Part shown: piece after piece, positions 1 to 7,184 of the stretch
Position numbering within the stretch: position 1 is the stretch's first letter
Layout of the letters: the number at the start of each line of letters is the position of its first letter
Virus record (IMG/VR): IMGVR_UViG_3300020404_000259
Location: 1-35,540 of that record
Direction: 5' to 3' (one strand)
Source: a virus
DNA: 35,540 nucleotides
Made by a program: the position numbers and the translations under genes
The notes under the pieces: generated by a model
Databases searched by the model: none
What the model was told of the DNA's origin: nothing
The model's input: only the letters and a program-made list of their open reading frames with translations

Positions 1-446
1 CTACCGTTAATGAATACTGTCTTTGTAGTTGCAAAAAGTCTTCGAGCATGACCTGTTGATGCTTCTCTACCTGCAGCGGTTCCTAAAGTACAATGCCAAG
101 CAGGAGTATTCCTCACCGTAAAGCATTTCTTACCAACAGACATCGTTTTGTGCTGTGTAAAGGTGGGATGCGGAACTAGATCATCCTGATCAATGATTGG
201 GATTAGATTATTGATCATAACATTACGAACAATGGTAGTAGCAGGTTGTTGTGGCCAAGGTGTCCATGTTGCAAAATTATCCGCAATCGGCATTGCTCTA
301 GTGTTGATCTGCGGTGCTAAGGAAGCATGAGGGCAAGGATTTGCAAAACCTCCACCTGGACCTGGTTGCCAGAGAACGCCATTTGCCTTACCATGTCCAC
401 TACATGTTCCCATGAATAGTGCTGCTGCTCCAGTCGCTCCAGTCAT
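1..446 (-). CDS. PAAR-like tail-tip protein, C-terminus cut by window edge
   Basis: The reading frame starts with ATG at 446 and runs off the left edge without a stop, giving at least 148 residues. A strong Shine-Dalgarno AAGGAGG lies just upstream, inside the preceding mini-gene. The visible protein is rich in Gly, Ala, Cys and His (GTCSGHGK near residue 14) and ends in a stretch reading TKTVFING followed by a codon beginning AG, which fits the FVNGRP-type core of PAAR proteins. PAAR proteins cap the T4-type tail spike as a small metal-binding cone (the gp5.4 role). It is the last visible gene of a late virion operon, which suits that role. The assignment rests on the motif and context only, and the missing C-terminus would decide it. 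Confidence 0.6.
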   Translation of the reverse strand, partial: MTGATGAAALFMGTCSGHGKANGVLWQPGPGGGFANPCPHASLAPQINTRAMPIADNFATWTPWPQQPATTIVRNVMINNLIPIIDQDDLVPHPTFTQHKTMSVGKKCFTVRNTPAWHCTLGTAAGREASTGHARRLFATTKTVFING

Positions 447-526
447 TAATCCTCCTTTACGTCAAAGTAGTTAGAAACACATACACCCCAAAGAACAAAT
501 GCTCCAAAAAAGATTAAGTATTCCAT
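446..526 (-). CDS. 26-residue single-pass membrane mini-protein
   Basis: A short frame from ATG at 526 to TAA at 446-448 encodes MEYLIFFGAFVLWGVCVSNY followed by an acidic hydrophilic tail. The first 18 residues form one plausible membrane segment. Its start directly abuts the stop of the 870-residue gene, and its stop overlaps the start of the PAAR-like gene as TAATG, so all three may be translationally coupled. Its last codons also carry the Shine-Dalgarno of the next gene, so it could be partly a by-product of that site. It is too short to recognise by family. Confidence 0.4.
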   Translation of the reverse strand: MEYLIFFGAFVLWGVCVSNYFDVKED

Positions 527-3139
527 TTATGTTACCAAATAAGGGTTACCGTATACTCTAGTTGCTTTTGCCATGGTTTGTGCAGCATTAGTAAAGTCAT
601 TACGCATTATCATGTCCCCACTTGCGCTCCAATTTTGACATCCTGGACCCTGAGGTACTTGTCCAAAGGGGAATGTGAATGTAGATGATGTAACTGCGCC
701 AGTATTAGGATCTGTAACACTTGGTCTACTTGAAGCAGATGCGCTACAAGAGAAATGTGCTTTTCCTACATTCTGTTGAGTAACTCCGAGTGTAACACGG
801 ATGTTTAACTGTTCCCTATTATCGGGTCTATACTGTCGTAATATGTATTTAGTTAGGTTTGACGCATATGGTAGTTCAGAGAAGGGTCCTTGTACTGTTT
901 GAATAAAAGTCTCATCATATACCACAATTTCTGGAATTACATCTTGAGTAAAGTCCTCAGTTAGGTTTTCAATCGCTGTTCCTAGAGTTTCCATGTTATC
1001 TTTTGCTGCTTTCTTGAAATTTTGTGCTAATGCACTAGGTCCTAGGTCAACTCCATCAATTTCCTTATAACTTTGCTTTGGAAGCATGACTTCTTTGATA
1101 GATTTCATGTCTCCTCTTGAAAATTGCTTCTGAACCATGATTTCTCTACGCTTACTCTTAGGATCTAACTTAATTTCAATGTTTGGTTCGACAATTTCCG
1201 TAACTTGCTCTGCTAATTTATTCAAATCTTCCTTTCTTTGCGTATTATCTGCTAAAATCTCTTGAATTTTGGTCGAAGAGAGTCCATCAAACGCTTCTGC
1301 TGCGTCTGGGAACGTTTTATAGAAATTTTCGAGGTTATCAAACCCAAGATCGCGCAAAGATTCGTCTACAAACTTTTCAGTTCGCTTTTTATGGATGTTT
1401 ACTACGGAAATTTGAGGTAAATTGTTGCCACTATACCCGCTACCACCGTTTTTAATAGTAATTCCAGTCAAAACACCGTTTGTAAACTCCCCTTCAACCT
1501 CTGCAGGTGTTCCAGAATCAACATATGGTGCGGTAATACTTAATTGAGGTGTTCTTCCAAGCGTATCCCAACCAGAACCGCCTCCATTTGTGTTAATAAT
1601 TGCTCCAACTACCGTTCCATTAGCAACAACTGTCGAAACATCGGGTTGAATTAGAGTATTATAGACATCAGGAGCATTTTTATCAACAAAACCAGTGGCA
1701 TATTGTACAGATTTCTCTGTAAACTCGTAAAGTCCACCAAAAAACCCAACATCTTTGATGCCATAACCTGCAATCGCCTTCACATCATGGTTACGATTGC
1801 TTGTATAATCAGTATTTTTGGTAAAATCACTACCATTTCCATCAAGATAAGCAAAATGATAAGGGAAATACCCTAGAGAAGGATCAAAATCACCTGCTAC
1901 AGACGGTCCATGAAGGACACGAGTGATTGTATGACCATTTAATGTGTCACCAGAGCGTAAAAGATCACTAATAGTTCCTGATTGTGATGGAATAGGTCCA
2001 ACAGTAGTAATTTTAATCGTCAGTGTAAAGGTTGTAGTACTATTATCGGGATGAATATGGTCATGAGTGATATTAAAGGTATCATTTACAGCATATCCTG
2101 TGCCAGGTTGAACAATATCAAGCACTGTCCAACGTGTACCACTGAATACAGTAGGATCAACTGACTCATCTTTGATAGGTTCGATACGAATATTGACTTG
2201 AAGACCTGTTTTTCCTGCTGTTTCAAGAGTATATACAGTAAATGTGGTTGCGCCCTCATCGCCCGCTTGCCAAGTATTCTGGGGAGAGTCGAATTGAATA
2301 CCCTCAAGTTCACCTTCGTTCCATGCATCAGAGTAATTTACCCCATCATAGGACACTGAGAGGTCCGTCACACCGTTTGGAATGGTAGTAGATAGGGAAT
2401 TGTATTCAAATACGACTTTCTTACTACCTGTACCAATACCAAAGAGTGTGGGATGGGGGCAGTCGGGGTCGCCCGTATAATCGATATCCTGATCAATGGT
2501 ATATGAACACTGTGTGGAAGCGGGGGTACAGGTAAATCCTGCACAAGGGTGACAGATGGTATTATTAATGCTGCTCGACGCCCCAGGAGTTGTTGTTACC
2601 TCACCTGTCTCTGGATCTGTAGTAGTAGTGCTAGGCAGTGTAGTCGTGGATTCCTCGTCCTCAATGATATAAGCAGCAATACCGACCTGACCTGAGTTAC
2701 TTGTTATATCATACACATAAGCAAACCATGTATCACTCCCTTGAAACCCAAAGGAGAGTTCATTCGGGAAATAATCATAGATTGCAACAGCACCATCACT
2801 ACACTCAGAACAATCTGAAGAGGATTTAACTGCTTTACCACAGTTAGCAGCAGAAGCAGGTTGATAGAAACTTCCAGGACTTGTCCCGAAACTGGAATCA
2901 CCTTCCTCTAGACAGACAATCTGGGAAGGATACATCACTGCTTGTCCCTCAGCACCAGAGACATTCACAGCATAGTTGTTTAAACTCAGACTGTTGCGTA
3001 TAAAAGACTTCGGATACTCTTTATAAGACAATCCGATTGTTTGATCTGAAGGAGCAGGTACAAATCTAGGACATCCGTTTGGATCATCGCATGGATCTGT
3101 GATTCGATCTGCTCTCCCATCGACTATTTTACATCCCAT
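527..3139 (-). CDS. Large virion structural protein (870 aa)
   Basis: The product has a Cys-rich N-terminal third (Cys at about 76, 100, 110, 113, 196 and 199) and a Thr/Ser/Pro linker at about residues 165-191. A long beta-rich middle follows with Gly-Ser-Gly-Tyr turns of the kind repeated in phage tail proteins (GTGYAVNDTF and GGSGYSGN). The C-terminal part is charged, helical and lysine-rich, and ends in a Cys-containing beta region. I see no enzymatic motif. The start overlaps the upstream 75-residue gene by 11 nt, and the PAAR-like gene follows after one mini-gene. Length, composition and neighbours point to a baseplate or tail-associated virion protein. The exact T4 counterpart cannot be named. 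Confidence 0.8.
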   Translation of the reverse strand: MGCKIVDGRADRITDPCDDPNGCPRFVPAPSDQTIGLSYKEYPKSFIRNSLSLNNYAVNVSGAEGQAVMYPSQIVCLEEGDSSFGTSPGSFYQPASAANCGKAVKSSSDCSECSDGAVAIYDYFPNELSFGFQGSDTWFAYVYDITSNSGQVGIAAYIIEDEESTTTLPSTTTTDPETGEVTTTPGASSSINNTICHPCAGFTCTPASTQCSYTIDQDIDYTGDPDCPHPTLFGIGTGSKKVVFEYNSLSTTIPNGVTDLSVSYDGVNYSDAWNEGELEGIQFDSPQNTWQAGDEGATTFTVYTLETAGKTGLQVNIRIEPIKDESVDPTVFSGTRWTVLDIVQPGTGYAVNDTFNITHDHIHPDNSTTTFTLTIKITTVGPIPSQSGTISDLLRSGDTLNGHTITRVLHGPSVAGDFDPSLGYFPYHFAYLDGNGSDFTKNTDYTSNRNHDVKAIAGYGIKDVGFFGGLYEFTEKSVQYATGFVDKNAPDVYNTLIQPDVSTVVANGTVVGAIINTNGGGSGWDTLGRTPQLSITAPYVDSGTPAEVEGEFTNGVLTGITIKNGGSGYSGNNLPQISVVNIHKKRTEKFVDESLRDLGFDNLENFYKTFPDAAEAFDGLSSTKIQEILADNTQRKEDLNKLAEQVTEIVEPNIEIKLDPKSKRREIMVQKQFSRGDMKSIKEVMLPKQSYKEIDGVDLGPSALAQNFKKAAKDNMETLGTAIENLTEDFTQDVIPEIVVYDETFIQTVQGPFSELPYASNLTKYILRQYRPDNREQLNIRVTLGVTQQNVGKAHFSCSASASSRPSVTDPNTGAVTSSTFTFPFGQVPQGPGCQNWSASGDMIMRNDFTNAAQTMAKATRVYGNPYLVT

Positions 3140-3356
3140 TGACTTCTTTCTCCAACTTATCTAAACGTTGGTAGATATGATCGTAGTTTTCCTTTATATT
3201 TAAGTACTTTTCGTGTCCGTTTGGTTTATATAATATCTTTTCATGAAATGGCATTGTAGTTACATACTCTTCAATCTGTTTAATTCTATCTCCAAGGGAA
3301 AGTAAACACTCGTTGATAGTGTTCAAAGCAGTTACTACATCTTGTTCATTGTTCAT
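3129..3356 (-). CDS. Small coiled-coil protein (75 aa)
   Basis: The protein is short, charged and probably helical, with heptad-like regions at both ends (residues 8-30 and about 55-75, including YDHIYQRLDKLEKEV). This suggests dimerisation through a coiled coil. Its start lies inside the end of the 54-residue gene and its end overlaps the 870-residue structural gene by 11 nt, so it is expressed with the late virion operon. It may be a chaperone or a minor baseplate component, but no family is recognised. Confidence 0.8.
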   Translation of the reverse strand: MNNEQDVVTALNTINECLLSLGDRIKQIEEYVTTMPFHEKILYKPNGHEKYLNIKENYDHIYQRLDKLEKEVNGM

Positions 3357-3510
3357 TGCGTTTCTTCAAAGTAAAGGAGTCTTCCTCTATAGTGTAATCA
3401 AGTTCAGAGTTAACGGTCCAACCAAGTTCTTCACAAACCTCGTAAGGAATCGTAAGGATGAGATCACCAAAGTCGTCTTCTTCGAGTGTAGTGTAGAATC
3501 TGTGTGACAT
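3346..3510 (-). CDS. Small AbrB-like protein (54 aa)
   Basis: A 54-residue frame from ATG at 3510 to TGA at 3346-3348 overlaps the next gene by 11 nt. The middle reads DLILTIPYEVCEELGW, followed by alternating hydrophobic residues and a Lys-Arg tail. This is the layout of a swapped-hairpin AbrB/MazE DNA-binding half: beta strand, PxExxxxLGW turn, then strand. The resemblance is by eye only. If real it would be a small phage DNA-binding or regulatory protein placed inside a virion operon, which is a little unexpected. Confidence 0.7.
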   Translation of the reverse strand: MSHRFYTTLEEDDFGDLILTIPYEVCEELGWTVNSELDYTIEEDSFTLKKRNEQ

Positions 3511-3513
3511 ATT

Positions 3514-3717
3514 TCATAGGGGGTTCGTATTCTTAGAGGGGTGCATAGTCTTCCACCCCATCCATAGTGTATATAGTGCTTCGGGATTTTTGGTTGTATA
3601 CGCACCTAGGTACATATCTGCAACCTGATACATGTCAGTGTGTAAGCAATTCTCATAGTGTATTAAAGACTCTAGGCACCATGTACGAAGATCTTGAGGA
3701 TAATCTCTGGAGGGCAT
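3514..3717 (-). CDS. Conserved-looking small protein (67 aa), first gene of the left late operon
   Basis: The protein is small, mixed-helical and aromatic-rich, with several Tyr, Trp, Met and His residues (for example YTLWMGWKTMH). It opens the left-hand operon: only 3 nt separate its stop from the next start at 3510, and a 200-nt regulatory region lies upstream. A purine stretch (AGAGAA) precedes the ATG but is a weak Shine-Dalgarno. No family is recognised. Confidence 0.75.
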   Translation of the reverse strand: MPSRDYPQDLRTWCLESLIHYENCLHTDMYQVADMYLGAYTTKNPEALYTLWMGWKTMHPSKNTNPL

Positions 3718-3749
3718 TTTTTCTCTGGGAAATTTTTTGAATCTAGGTG

Positions 3750-3758
3750 TATTTAATA
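3750..3758 (-). promoter_or_regulatory. Possible late-type promoter box
   Basis: The minus strand reads TATTAAATA about 33 nt upstream of the ATG at 3717. It resembles the T4/cyanophage late box TATAAATA but differs by an inserted base, and it lies at the same distance from its gene as the better boxes elsewhere in the window. Confidence 0.35.
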
Positions 3759-3808
3759 ATTGAAATAATATAACTCTCGCTCCTGGGTACCTTTGTAGGT
3801 TAGGGTAG

Positions 3809-3906
3809 TTAACCGTTTTAATATAAGGGCGCGATTTTAGGGCGAGAACCCGCGCTATGACTGCGATCTCGACTGTTTATTATAATATATAAGAGACTGC
3901 GGTTAA
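3809..3906. other. GC-rich structured intergenic segment
   Basis: This AT-rich intergenic region holds a GC-rich island. TTAACCG (3809-3815) and CGGTTAA (3900-3906) form distant inverted arms. Inside, GCGCG (3829-3833) can pair with CGCGC (3851-3855), enclosing GGG/CCC. Alternatively CGAGA (3843-3847) can pair with TCTCG (3867-3871). The last two pairings exclude each other. No gene is visible in 3718-3971. Confidence 0.5.
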
Positions 3907-3907
3907 T
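3879..3907 (-). promoter_or_regulatory. Possible sigma70-type promoter upstream of a structured leader
   Basis: On the minus strand a perfect TATAAT at 3879-3884 is preceded, 16 nt upstream, by a weak -35 (TTAACC). Transcription would begin near 3872 and give a leader of about 155 nt before the gene at 3717. That leader contains the GC-rich paired segments at 3829-3871. Confidence 0.4.
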
Positions 3908-3917
3908 TCATAACATT

Positions 3918-3940
3918 AAAAAGGGGGTTGTTTTACCCCC
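3918..3940 (-). terminator. Rho-independent terminator
   Basis: On the minus strand GGGGG (3936-3940), an 8-nt loop and CCCCC (3923-3927) are followed by a run of five T. It lies about 30 nt beyond the stop of the gene at 3972-4307 and separates that early unit from the left late operon. Confidence 0.75.
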
Positions 3941-3971
3941 TAATTATATCATTTTTTGGTGTGTCTGTCAA

Positions 3972-4307
3972 CTAGGCGAAGCACCCGTTGAAATTTACCT
4001 CGATTCCGTTTTCAAAATCTTTAACTGTTTTGTTCTGGTAGTCACCTACGAACCATTCCCAGTTTTTTTGAAATACTCCGAAACCTGTCGCAAACTCATA
4101 ACATAGAGCGTTTAATCTGCTCTTAGTTGTGTTTGACTGCCAACCGCCATCGAATAAAACAACAGTGTTATCTGTTACTGTTGCGATGTGATTGCCATGT
4201 AAAAAGACCTGTGCACCGTTTTCATCATGTGAAACAGAAGTGTTAGAACTGCTGAAGTTGTTACCAGTTCTGATTGCTCTGTTCATTTGTGCTTCGATCT
4301 TTCTCAT
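3972..4307 (-). CDS. Phage protein of unknown function (111 aa)
   Basis: The longest frame would start at 4385, but that extension runs through the promoter module, so the ATG at 4307 is chosen, about 27 nt below a TATAAT box. The protein has a basic N-terminus, a Ser/Asn-rich stretch and a compact beta region (VVLFDGGWQSNTTKSRLNAL), then an aromatic segment (FGVFQKNWEWFVGDY). The motifs recall small conserved phage proteins without an assigned role. It is the only gene of its unit and is closed by the terminator at 3918-3940. Confidence 0.8.
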   Translation of the reverse strand: MRKIEAQMNRAIRTGNNFSSSNTSVSHDENGAQVFLHGNHIATVTDNTVVLFDGGWQSNTTKSRLNALCYEFATGFGVFQKNWEWFVGDYQNKTVKDFENGIEVNFNGCFA

Positions 4308-4334
4308 GTGTGTTGCTTTGTTTGTTATGTACTT

Positions 4335-4393
4335 ATTATAACCCCCTAGCAACCCCTGTGTAGTCACCTTATGCCACTTTGTCAACTGTCACA
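4335..4393 (-). promoter_or_regulatory. Dyad/-10 promoter module 1
   Basis: TATAAT lies at 4335-4340 on the minus strand. A dyad at 4372-4393 (minus-strand left arm TGTGACA) is centred about 42 bp upstream of it and overlaps the 3' end of the neighbouring gene at 4369-4575. No -35 hexamer is present at the usual spacing. The 26 bp at 4316-4341 are repeated exactly at 7166-7191. Confidence 0.7.
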
Positions 4394-4575
4394 GGGCATT
4401 TGATTTCCATATAATAACCGATTGATTTAATATAATCAAATACGGATAATTTCGGCAATTCTTTATATCTTTCCCCTCTACGGTTTCTAACATCGTCCAT
4501 AAAATGTTCCATGTCGTAAATTGATACAAACTCCCCTACAAGTTCGCATTCTTCGTTGTAAATTAGATAGGTCAT
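4369..4575 (-). CDS. Small hypothetical protein (68 aa)
   Basis: An upstream in-frame ATG exists at 4587, but GGAG sits at the right distance before the ATG at 4575, so that start is used. The protein begins MTYLIYNEECELVGEF, a beta-hairpin-like start common in small phage proteins, then has a charged helical middle (DDVRNRRGERYKELP) and a Cys near the end. Its stop codon is at the edge of dyad 1. Function is unknown. Confidence 0.75.
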   Translation of the reverse strand: MTYLIYNEECELVGEFVSIYDMEHFMDDVRNRRGERYKELPKLSVFDYIKSIGYYMEIKCPVTVDKVA

Positions 4576-4596
4576 TTTATTCTCCATTGTTTATAT

Positions 4597-4797
4597 TTAA
4601 GGGGTGTAAACATAATAACAATAACCTTCTGACATGAGATAATTTGCTGTCTTAGTTAACATCGGATCATCCCAACATTGATCGGTATCTAACAAGAATT
4701 GAAACAAAGAGATACCTTCATTTAGTGGGCATAATCCTTTCTCATAAAGTGTTAATAACTCAAGGTACTTTTGAGGTGCTTTGATGTTACTTAGCAT
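4597..4797 (-). CDS. Small hypothetical protein (66 aa)
   Basis: The protein is helical in its first half (YLELLTLYEKG), has two Cys residues, and ends in an aromatic tail (YCYYVYTP). It is the first gene of a two-gene unit with 4369-4575 and follows a near-consensus sigma70 promoter about 40 nt upstream. No family is recognised. Confidence 0.75.
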   Translation of the reverse strand: MLSNIKAPQKYLELLTLYEKGLCPLNEGISLFQFLLDTDQCWDDPMLTKTANYLMSEGYCYYVYTP

Positions 4798-4835
4798 TGA
4801 TACTTAGAACCTTTGTTTGAAACCCTACAGTGTTA

Positions 4836-4864
4836 ATTGTACCAGAATTATAATAATTTGTCAA
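4836..4864 (-). promoter_or_regulatory. Sigma70-type early promoter
   Basis: On the minus strand TTGACA (4859-4864) and TACAAT (4836-4841) are separated by exactly 17 bp, upstream of the gene starting at 4797. Unlike the nine dyad modules it has a full -35 box and no dyad. Confidence 0.8.
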
Positions 4865-4987
4865 GTCTATCTGAGTTTTCTGACAGATGTTGACTTTCGG
4901 TAAGTTGCGTGCTAAGAGTACATTTAGTTGACACATTTAACACACTATTGTAAACACTTAGTGATTTTTTTAAGTATTTAACAATAT

Positions 4988-5131
4988 TCACAAATTTCTA
5001 CGGAAAGTAACATTTTTCCTTCTTACAGTTAATCTATAATAGTCCCATAAGTCTACAGTCAGTTCTTTACACATAGTCCAAAATGTGTTAAACTCGTTGT
5101 TACTTACTCCCTGCGGATTACTCTTCTTCAT
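4988..5131 (-). CDS. Small basic protein (47 aa)
   Basis: The frame runs from ATG at 5131 to TGA at 4988-4990. It overlaps the end of the 80-residue gene by 14 nt, and GAGG inside that gene serves as Shine-Dalgarno. The product begins MKKSNPQGVSNNEFNTFW and ends in a strongly basic run (YYRLTVRRKNVTFRRNL), suggesting nucleic-acid binding. Function is unknown. The 120 nt between its stop and the promoter at 4864 show only T-rich sequence and a short CACT/AGTG palindrome. Confidence 0.65.
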   Translation of the reverse strand: MKKSNPQGVSNNEFNTFWTMCKELTVDLWDYYRLTVRRKNVTFRRNL

Positions 5132-5360
5132 TGTTAGTTACCTCTTCAAAGTACCTATTCTGTTTATTACTTTTAACCATATCTTTCCATTGATGACTAT
5201 ACACTAGTAGGTTTACTTGTTGATACTTACTACATGCACCTATCTGTAATTCTTCTCTCTTTTCCCATTCATTTAGTACTAGGGTTATATAATCTTTATC
5301 AATGAAATTAACGAACCCAAAATGTTCATTAAGTGAGTAATAATCGCCTTTTTGAAACAT
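5118..5360 (-). CDS. Small hypothetical protein (80 aa)
   Basis: The start FQKGDYYSLNEHFGFVNFID suggests a small beta-barrel-like fold. The protein then has a charged middle (NEWEKREEL) and an acidic tail of Glu residues. Only 2 nt separate its start from the stop of the upstream gene at 5363. The next gene starts inside its last codons. No family is recognised. Confidence 0.75.
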   Translation of the reverse strand: MFQKGDYYSLNEHFGFVNFIDKDYITLVLNEWEKREELQIGACSKYQQVNLLVYSHQWKDMVKSNKQNRYFEEVTNNEEE

Positions 5361-5362
5361 AA

Positions 5363-5575
5363 TTAGATCTTTAAATAAGGGAACTGATTGTTATCGAAAA
5401 AGACTAATTCATTATGAACTAGACACTTTTCGTTTAAATGTTCATCATAGATAGCAACATTCTTTTTCAACTGATTAGGGTTGAGTTGTTGTAACTTAGT
5501 GAGCAAATCTTCATAGGTCATTGTTGCCATTACGTTAGTAGTTTGTTCACTCCAAGGGATAAGATTCCAAGACAT
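5363..5575 (-). CDS. Small hypothetical protein (70 aa)
   Basis: Core residues TYEDLLTKLQQLNPNQLKKN form an amphipathic helix followed by short beta strands. This pattern is common in small phage and bacterial proteins that begin MTYxxLLxxLxxLxxxQL. The ATG at 5575 gives 70 residues, but starts at 5530 or 5521 would fit that pattern better. None has a convincing Shine-Dalgarno. Function is unknown. Confidence 0.65.
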   Translation of the reverse strand: MSWNLIPWSEQTTNVMATMTYEDLLTKLQQLNPNQLKKNVAIYDEHLNEKCLVHNELVFFDNNQFPYLKI

Positions 5576-5617
5576 TTGAATTAATAAGTTAATACTACTT
5601 ATACATGATTGCGGACG

Positions 5618-5824
5618 TTATTTATCACTTTCCGCACCAAGTTCATTTAGATCCGCAATAGTGAATAATTGATAATCTTCCTCCAATTCTTTAATATCAA
5701 ACTCCATCATGTAATGATCTAGATTAACACCTAATCGGGCAATTTCATTTAGATAAGATTGCATAACTTTCTTAGACTTGAAGTCATAAATGTTATGTTC
5801 TGTTGTCAAAGTTTGCTTAGTCAT
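5618..5824 (-). CDS. Small acidic hypothetical protein (68 aa)
   Basis: The protein is helical and acidic, with its C-terminal half rich in Asp, Glu and Leu (EFDIKELEEDYQLFTIADL). Its stop lies in GATAAATAA, which resembles a late promoter box and may be coincidental. It lies 41 nt below the DUF7717-like gene. No family is recognised. Confidence 0.7.
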   Translation of the reverse strand: MTKQTLTTEHNIYDFKSKKVMQSYLNEIARLGVNLDHYMMEFDIKELEEDYQLFTIADLNELGAESDK

Positions 5825-5865
5825 TGTTAATTAGTGAGTAGAGTAAGTATAAAGAAAACAGGCGA

Positions 5866-6321
5866 TTATCTCATATAGAGATGACCACCTGCCCAGTCTG
5901 TATTGATTGGATTGTGTATATAATTTCTCTCTCTGATAATTCTCATATCAAATCTTACATGTTTAGCGGGACTTTTCCATGATGCAGGTTTATATACCTG
6001 ACCAGTTTTTTTATCAACAAATGCTGTTACTGATCCGCCAGAATGTCTAGGATCAACTTGAATAATCTTGAAATACTTTTTACCAGACTTGATTTCAAAC
6101 TTAAGTAATTTCTCTGTACCGTCTTCGATACCTTTTAATTGCTGTTTAGCATAGTCTGATAAGTCTGCTCTAGGGTTAAGAATATTTCTAGAGTGCATAT
6201 TAATACGATACTGCTTATAATTCTCAGTCAATGCGTTTGCATATGCTTCAGTCCATTCTACAACTCTTTGCTCTAGAGTTTTTGTTTCTAATTCTTGAGT
6301 AGTTAGAGTTGTGATTGTCAT
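5866..6321 (-). CDS. DUF7717-like conserved phage protein (151 aa)
   Basis: The C-terminal half carries the pattern KYFKIIQ, then SVTAFVDKKTGQVYKPASW, then KHVRFD, and ends WAGGHLYMR. This matches a widespread small phage/bacterial family whose members share VHAFVDxxTGxVYKPASW and end in GGYLY; I recall it as DUF7717, of unknown function. The ATG at 6321 is used. A longer form from GTG at 6375 would add a hydrophobic stretch (FLAYFTFFFIIL) that looks translated by chance but cannot be excluded. It is preceded by dyad module 2. Confidence 0.8.
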   Translation of the reverse strand: MTITTLTTQELETKTLEQRVVEWTEAYANALTENYKQYRINMHSRNILNPRADLSDYAKQQLKGIEDGTEKLLKFEIKSGKKYFKIIQVDPRHSGGSVTAFVDKKTGQVYKPASWKSPAKHVRFDMRIIRERNYIHNPINTDWAGGHLYMR

Positions 6322-6407
6322 AGTGAGAATAATAAAGAAAAAAGTGAAATAAGCAAGAAAGGTATCCCTAAGCACTTGTGAATGTTAGCATTCTTGCTTA
6401 TGTTCTT

Positions 6408-6467
6408 ATTATAGGGGAAGAACCAACCACATAAGGGCAATAGTGGACAGTTTATAAAGTGTCACTA
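6408..6467 (-). promoter_or_regulatory. Dyad/-10 promoter module 2
   Basis: TATAAT lies at 6408-6413 on the minus strand. The dyad 6441-6467 has arms TAGTG/CACTA flanking GACA/TGTC, is centred about 41 bp upstream, and overlaps the stop of the gene at 6452-6631. A 7-codon frame (MLTFTSA) follows the box and may be a leader peptide or chance. Confidence 0.6.
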
Positions 6468-6631
6468 TGCTGCTTGACAAGATATTCTCCTGTCTGTATT
6501 CTTTCAAATACTGCTGACTGTTCATCAGTCAGTTCAAAATCCATATCTCTGAGAATATCCCAAAGTTTAATCATCTGGTAAGATTCATCAAATGACATTG
6601 GAATTGAAATGGGGAAATAAGTTTTTGACAT
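6452..6631 (-). CDS. Small hypothetical protein (59 aa)
   Basis: The frame runs from ATG at 6631 to TAA at 6452. It begins MSKTYFPISIPMSFDES and is otherwise helical and acidic (LWDILRDMDFELTDEQSAVF). Its start shares one base with the stop of the upstream gene (TAATG). Its stop lies inside dyad 2, so it is the last gene of its unit. No family is recognised. Confidence 0.7.
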   Translation of the reverse strand: MSKTYFPISIPMSFDESYQMIKLWDILRDMDFELTDEQSAVFERIQTGEYLVKQHSDTL

Positions 6632-6792
6632 TAATCGTACAATGGGTAACGTACTTCTTTTTCAACTGCATCCTTCATTACATCATACATTGCAAATTCG
6701 GGATCTTCCAATTTACAAGTTGATAGGATGTTGATAACCTCCTCCATGAGACCGATTATCATTTTTTCTTTTGGTGTTGTCTTCATTGGCAT
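6631..6792 (-). CDS. Small helical protein (53 aa)
   Basis: The start at 6792 is chosen over 6828 because GAGG lies 5 nt before the ATG, inside the end of the overlapping upstream gene. The protein begins MPMKTTPKEKMIIGLMEEV and is predicted all-helical with an acidic second half. It sits in a chain of overlapping genes. Function is unknown. Confidence 0.7.
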   Translation of the reverse strand: MPMKTTPKEKMIIGLMEEVINILSTCKLEDPEFAMYDVMKDAVEKEVRYPLYD

Positions 6793-6941
6793 AAGTCCTC
6801 GAATCTTTCTCTTGCAATATACTCGCAATGCTCCTGCAATGCTTCCTCGGTTAGTGTATCAGCAATGCCTGATTTCTTCATTGCTTCATACTCTTCATCA
6901 AAAAGAGTTTCTAACATATCTGCGTGATGTAAAACTGACAT
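6783..6941 (-). CDS. Small acidic helical protein (52 aa)
   Basis: The frame runs from ATG at 6941 to TGA at 6783, and its start directly follows the stop of the gene at 6942-7160. It is rich in Glu and His and helical (ETLFDEEYEAMKKSGIADTL), with two Cys residues near the end. It carries the Shine-Dalgarno for the next gene in its final codons. No family is recognised. Confidence 0.7.
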   Translation of the reverse strand: MSVLHHADMLETLFDEEYEAMKKSGIADTLTEEALQEHCEYIARERFEDLCQ

Positions 6942-7160
6942 TTAAGCAACCTCCCTTATGTAACCGTTTTCTGCTTTGATGAATGCATCTAACTTAGCAA
7001 CATCTAGATCAGCATCATCAAATTCAATTTTAGCACATCCTGTAACACCCCACTCTTCCAACTCTTGAGTAAATTCTGCCCAGTTAGAGCAACAACATGC
7101 CATGTTTTGAAAGTTGTCAACTTGAACGATTCTGTTCATGATTGTTTGAGTTTTGTTCAT
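6942..7160 (-). CDS. Small Cys-containing protein (72 aa)
   Basis: The N-terminal part contains NMACCCSNWAEFTQELEEWG with three consecutive Cys, then a Cys at VTGCAKIEFDDADLD and a helical C-terminus. The clustered Cys residues could bind a metal, but no known motif fits exactly. It starts 18 nt below the 26-bp promoter/leader repeat of module 3 and heads a three-gene chain. Confidence 0.75.
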   Translation of the reverse strand: MNKTQTIMNRIVQVDNFQNMACCCSNWAEFTQELEEWGVTGCAKIEFDDADLDVAKLDAFIKAENGYIREVA

Positions 7161-7184
7161 AGTATCTTTGTTTGTTATGTACTT

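Noticed and set aside
3829-3871. tRNA or tRNA relic in the GC-rich island
   Set aside because: GGGTTCTCGCCC resembles a T arm, but no 5-bp T stem, acceptor or anticodon arm could be built.
4308-4385. N-terminal extension of the 111-aa gene (MTKWHK...)
   Set aside because: The extension is the conserved dyad and -10 region read as protein. A similar KWH stretch appears before the gene at 7814-8026 for the same reason.
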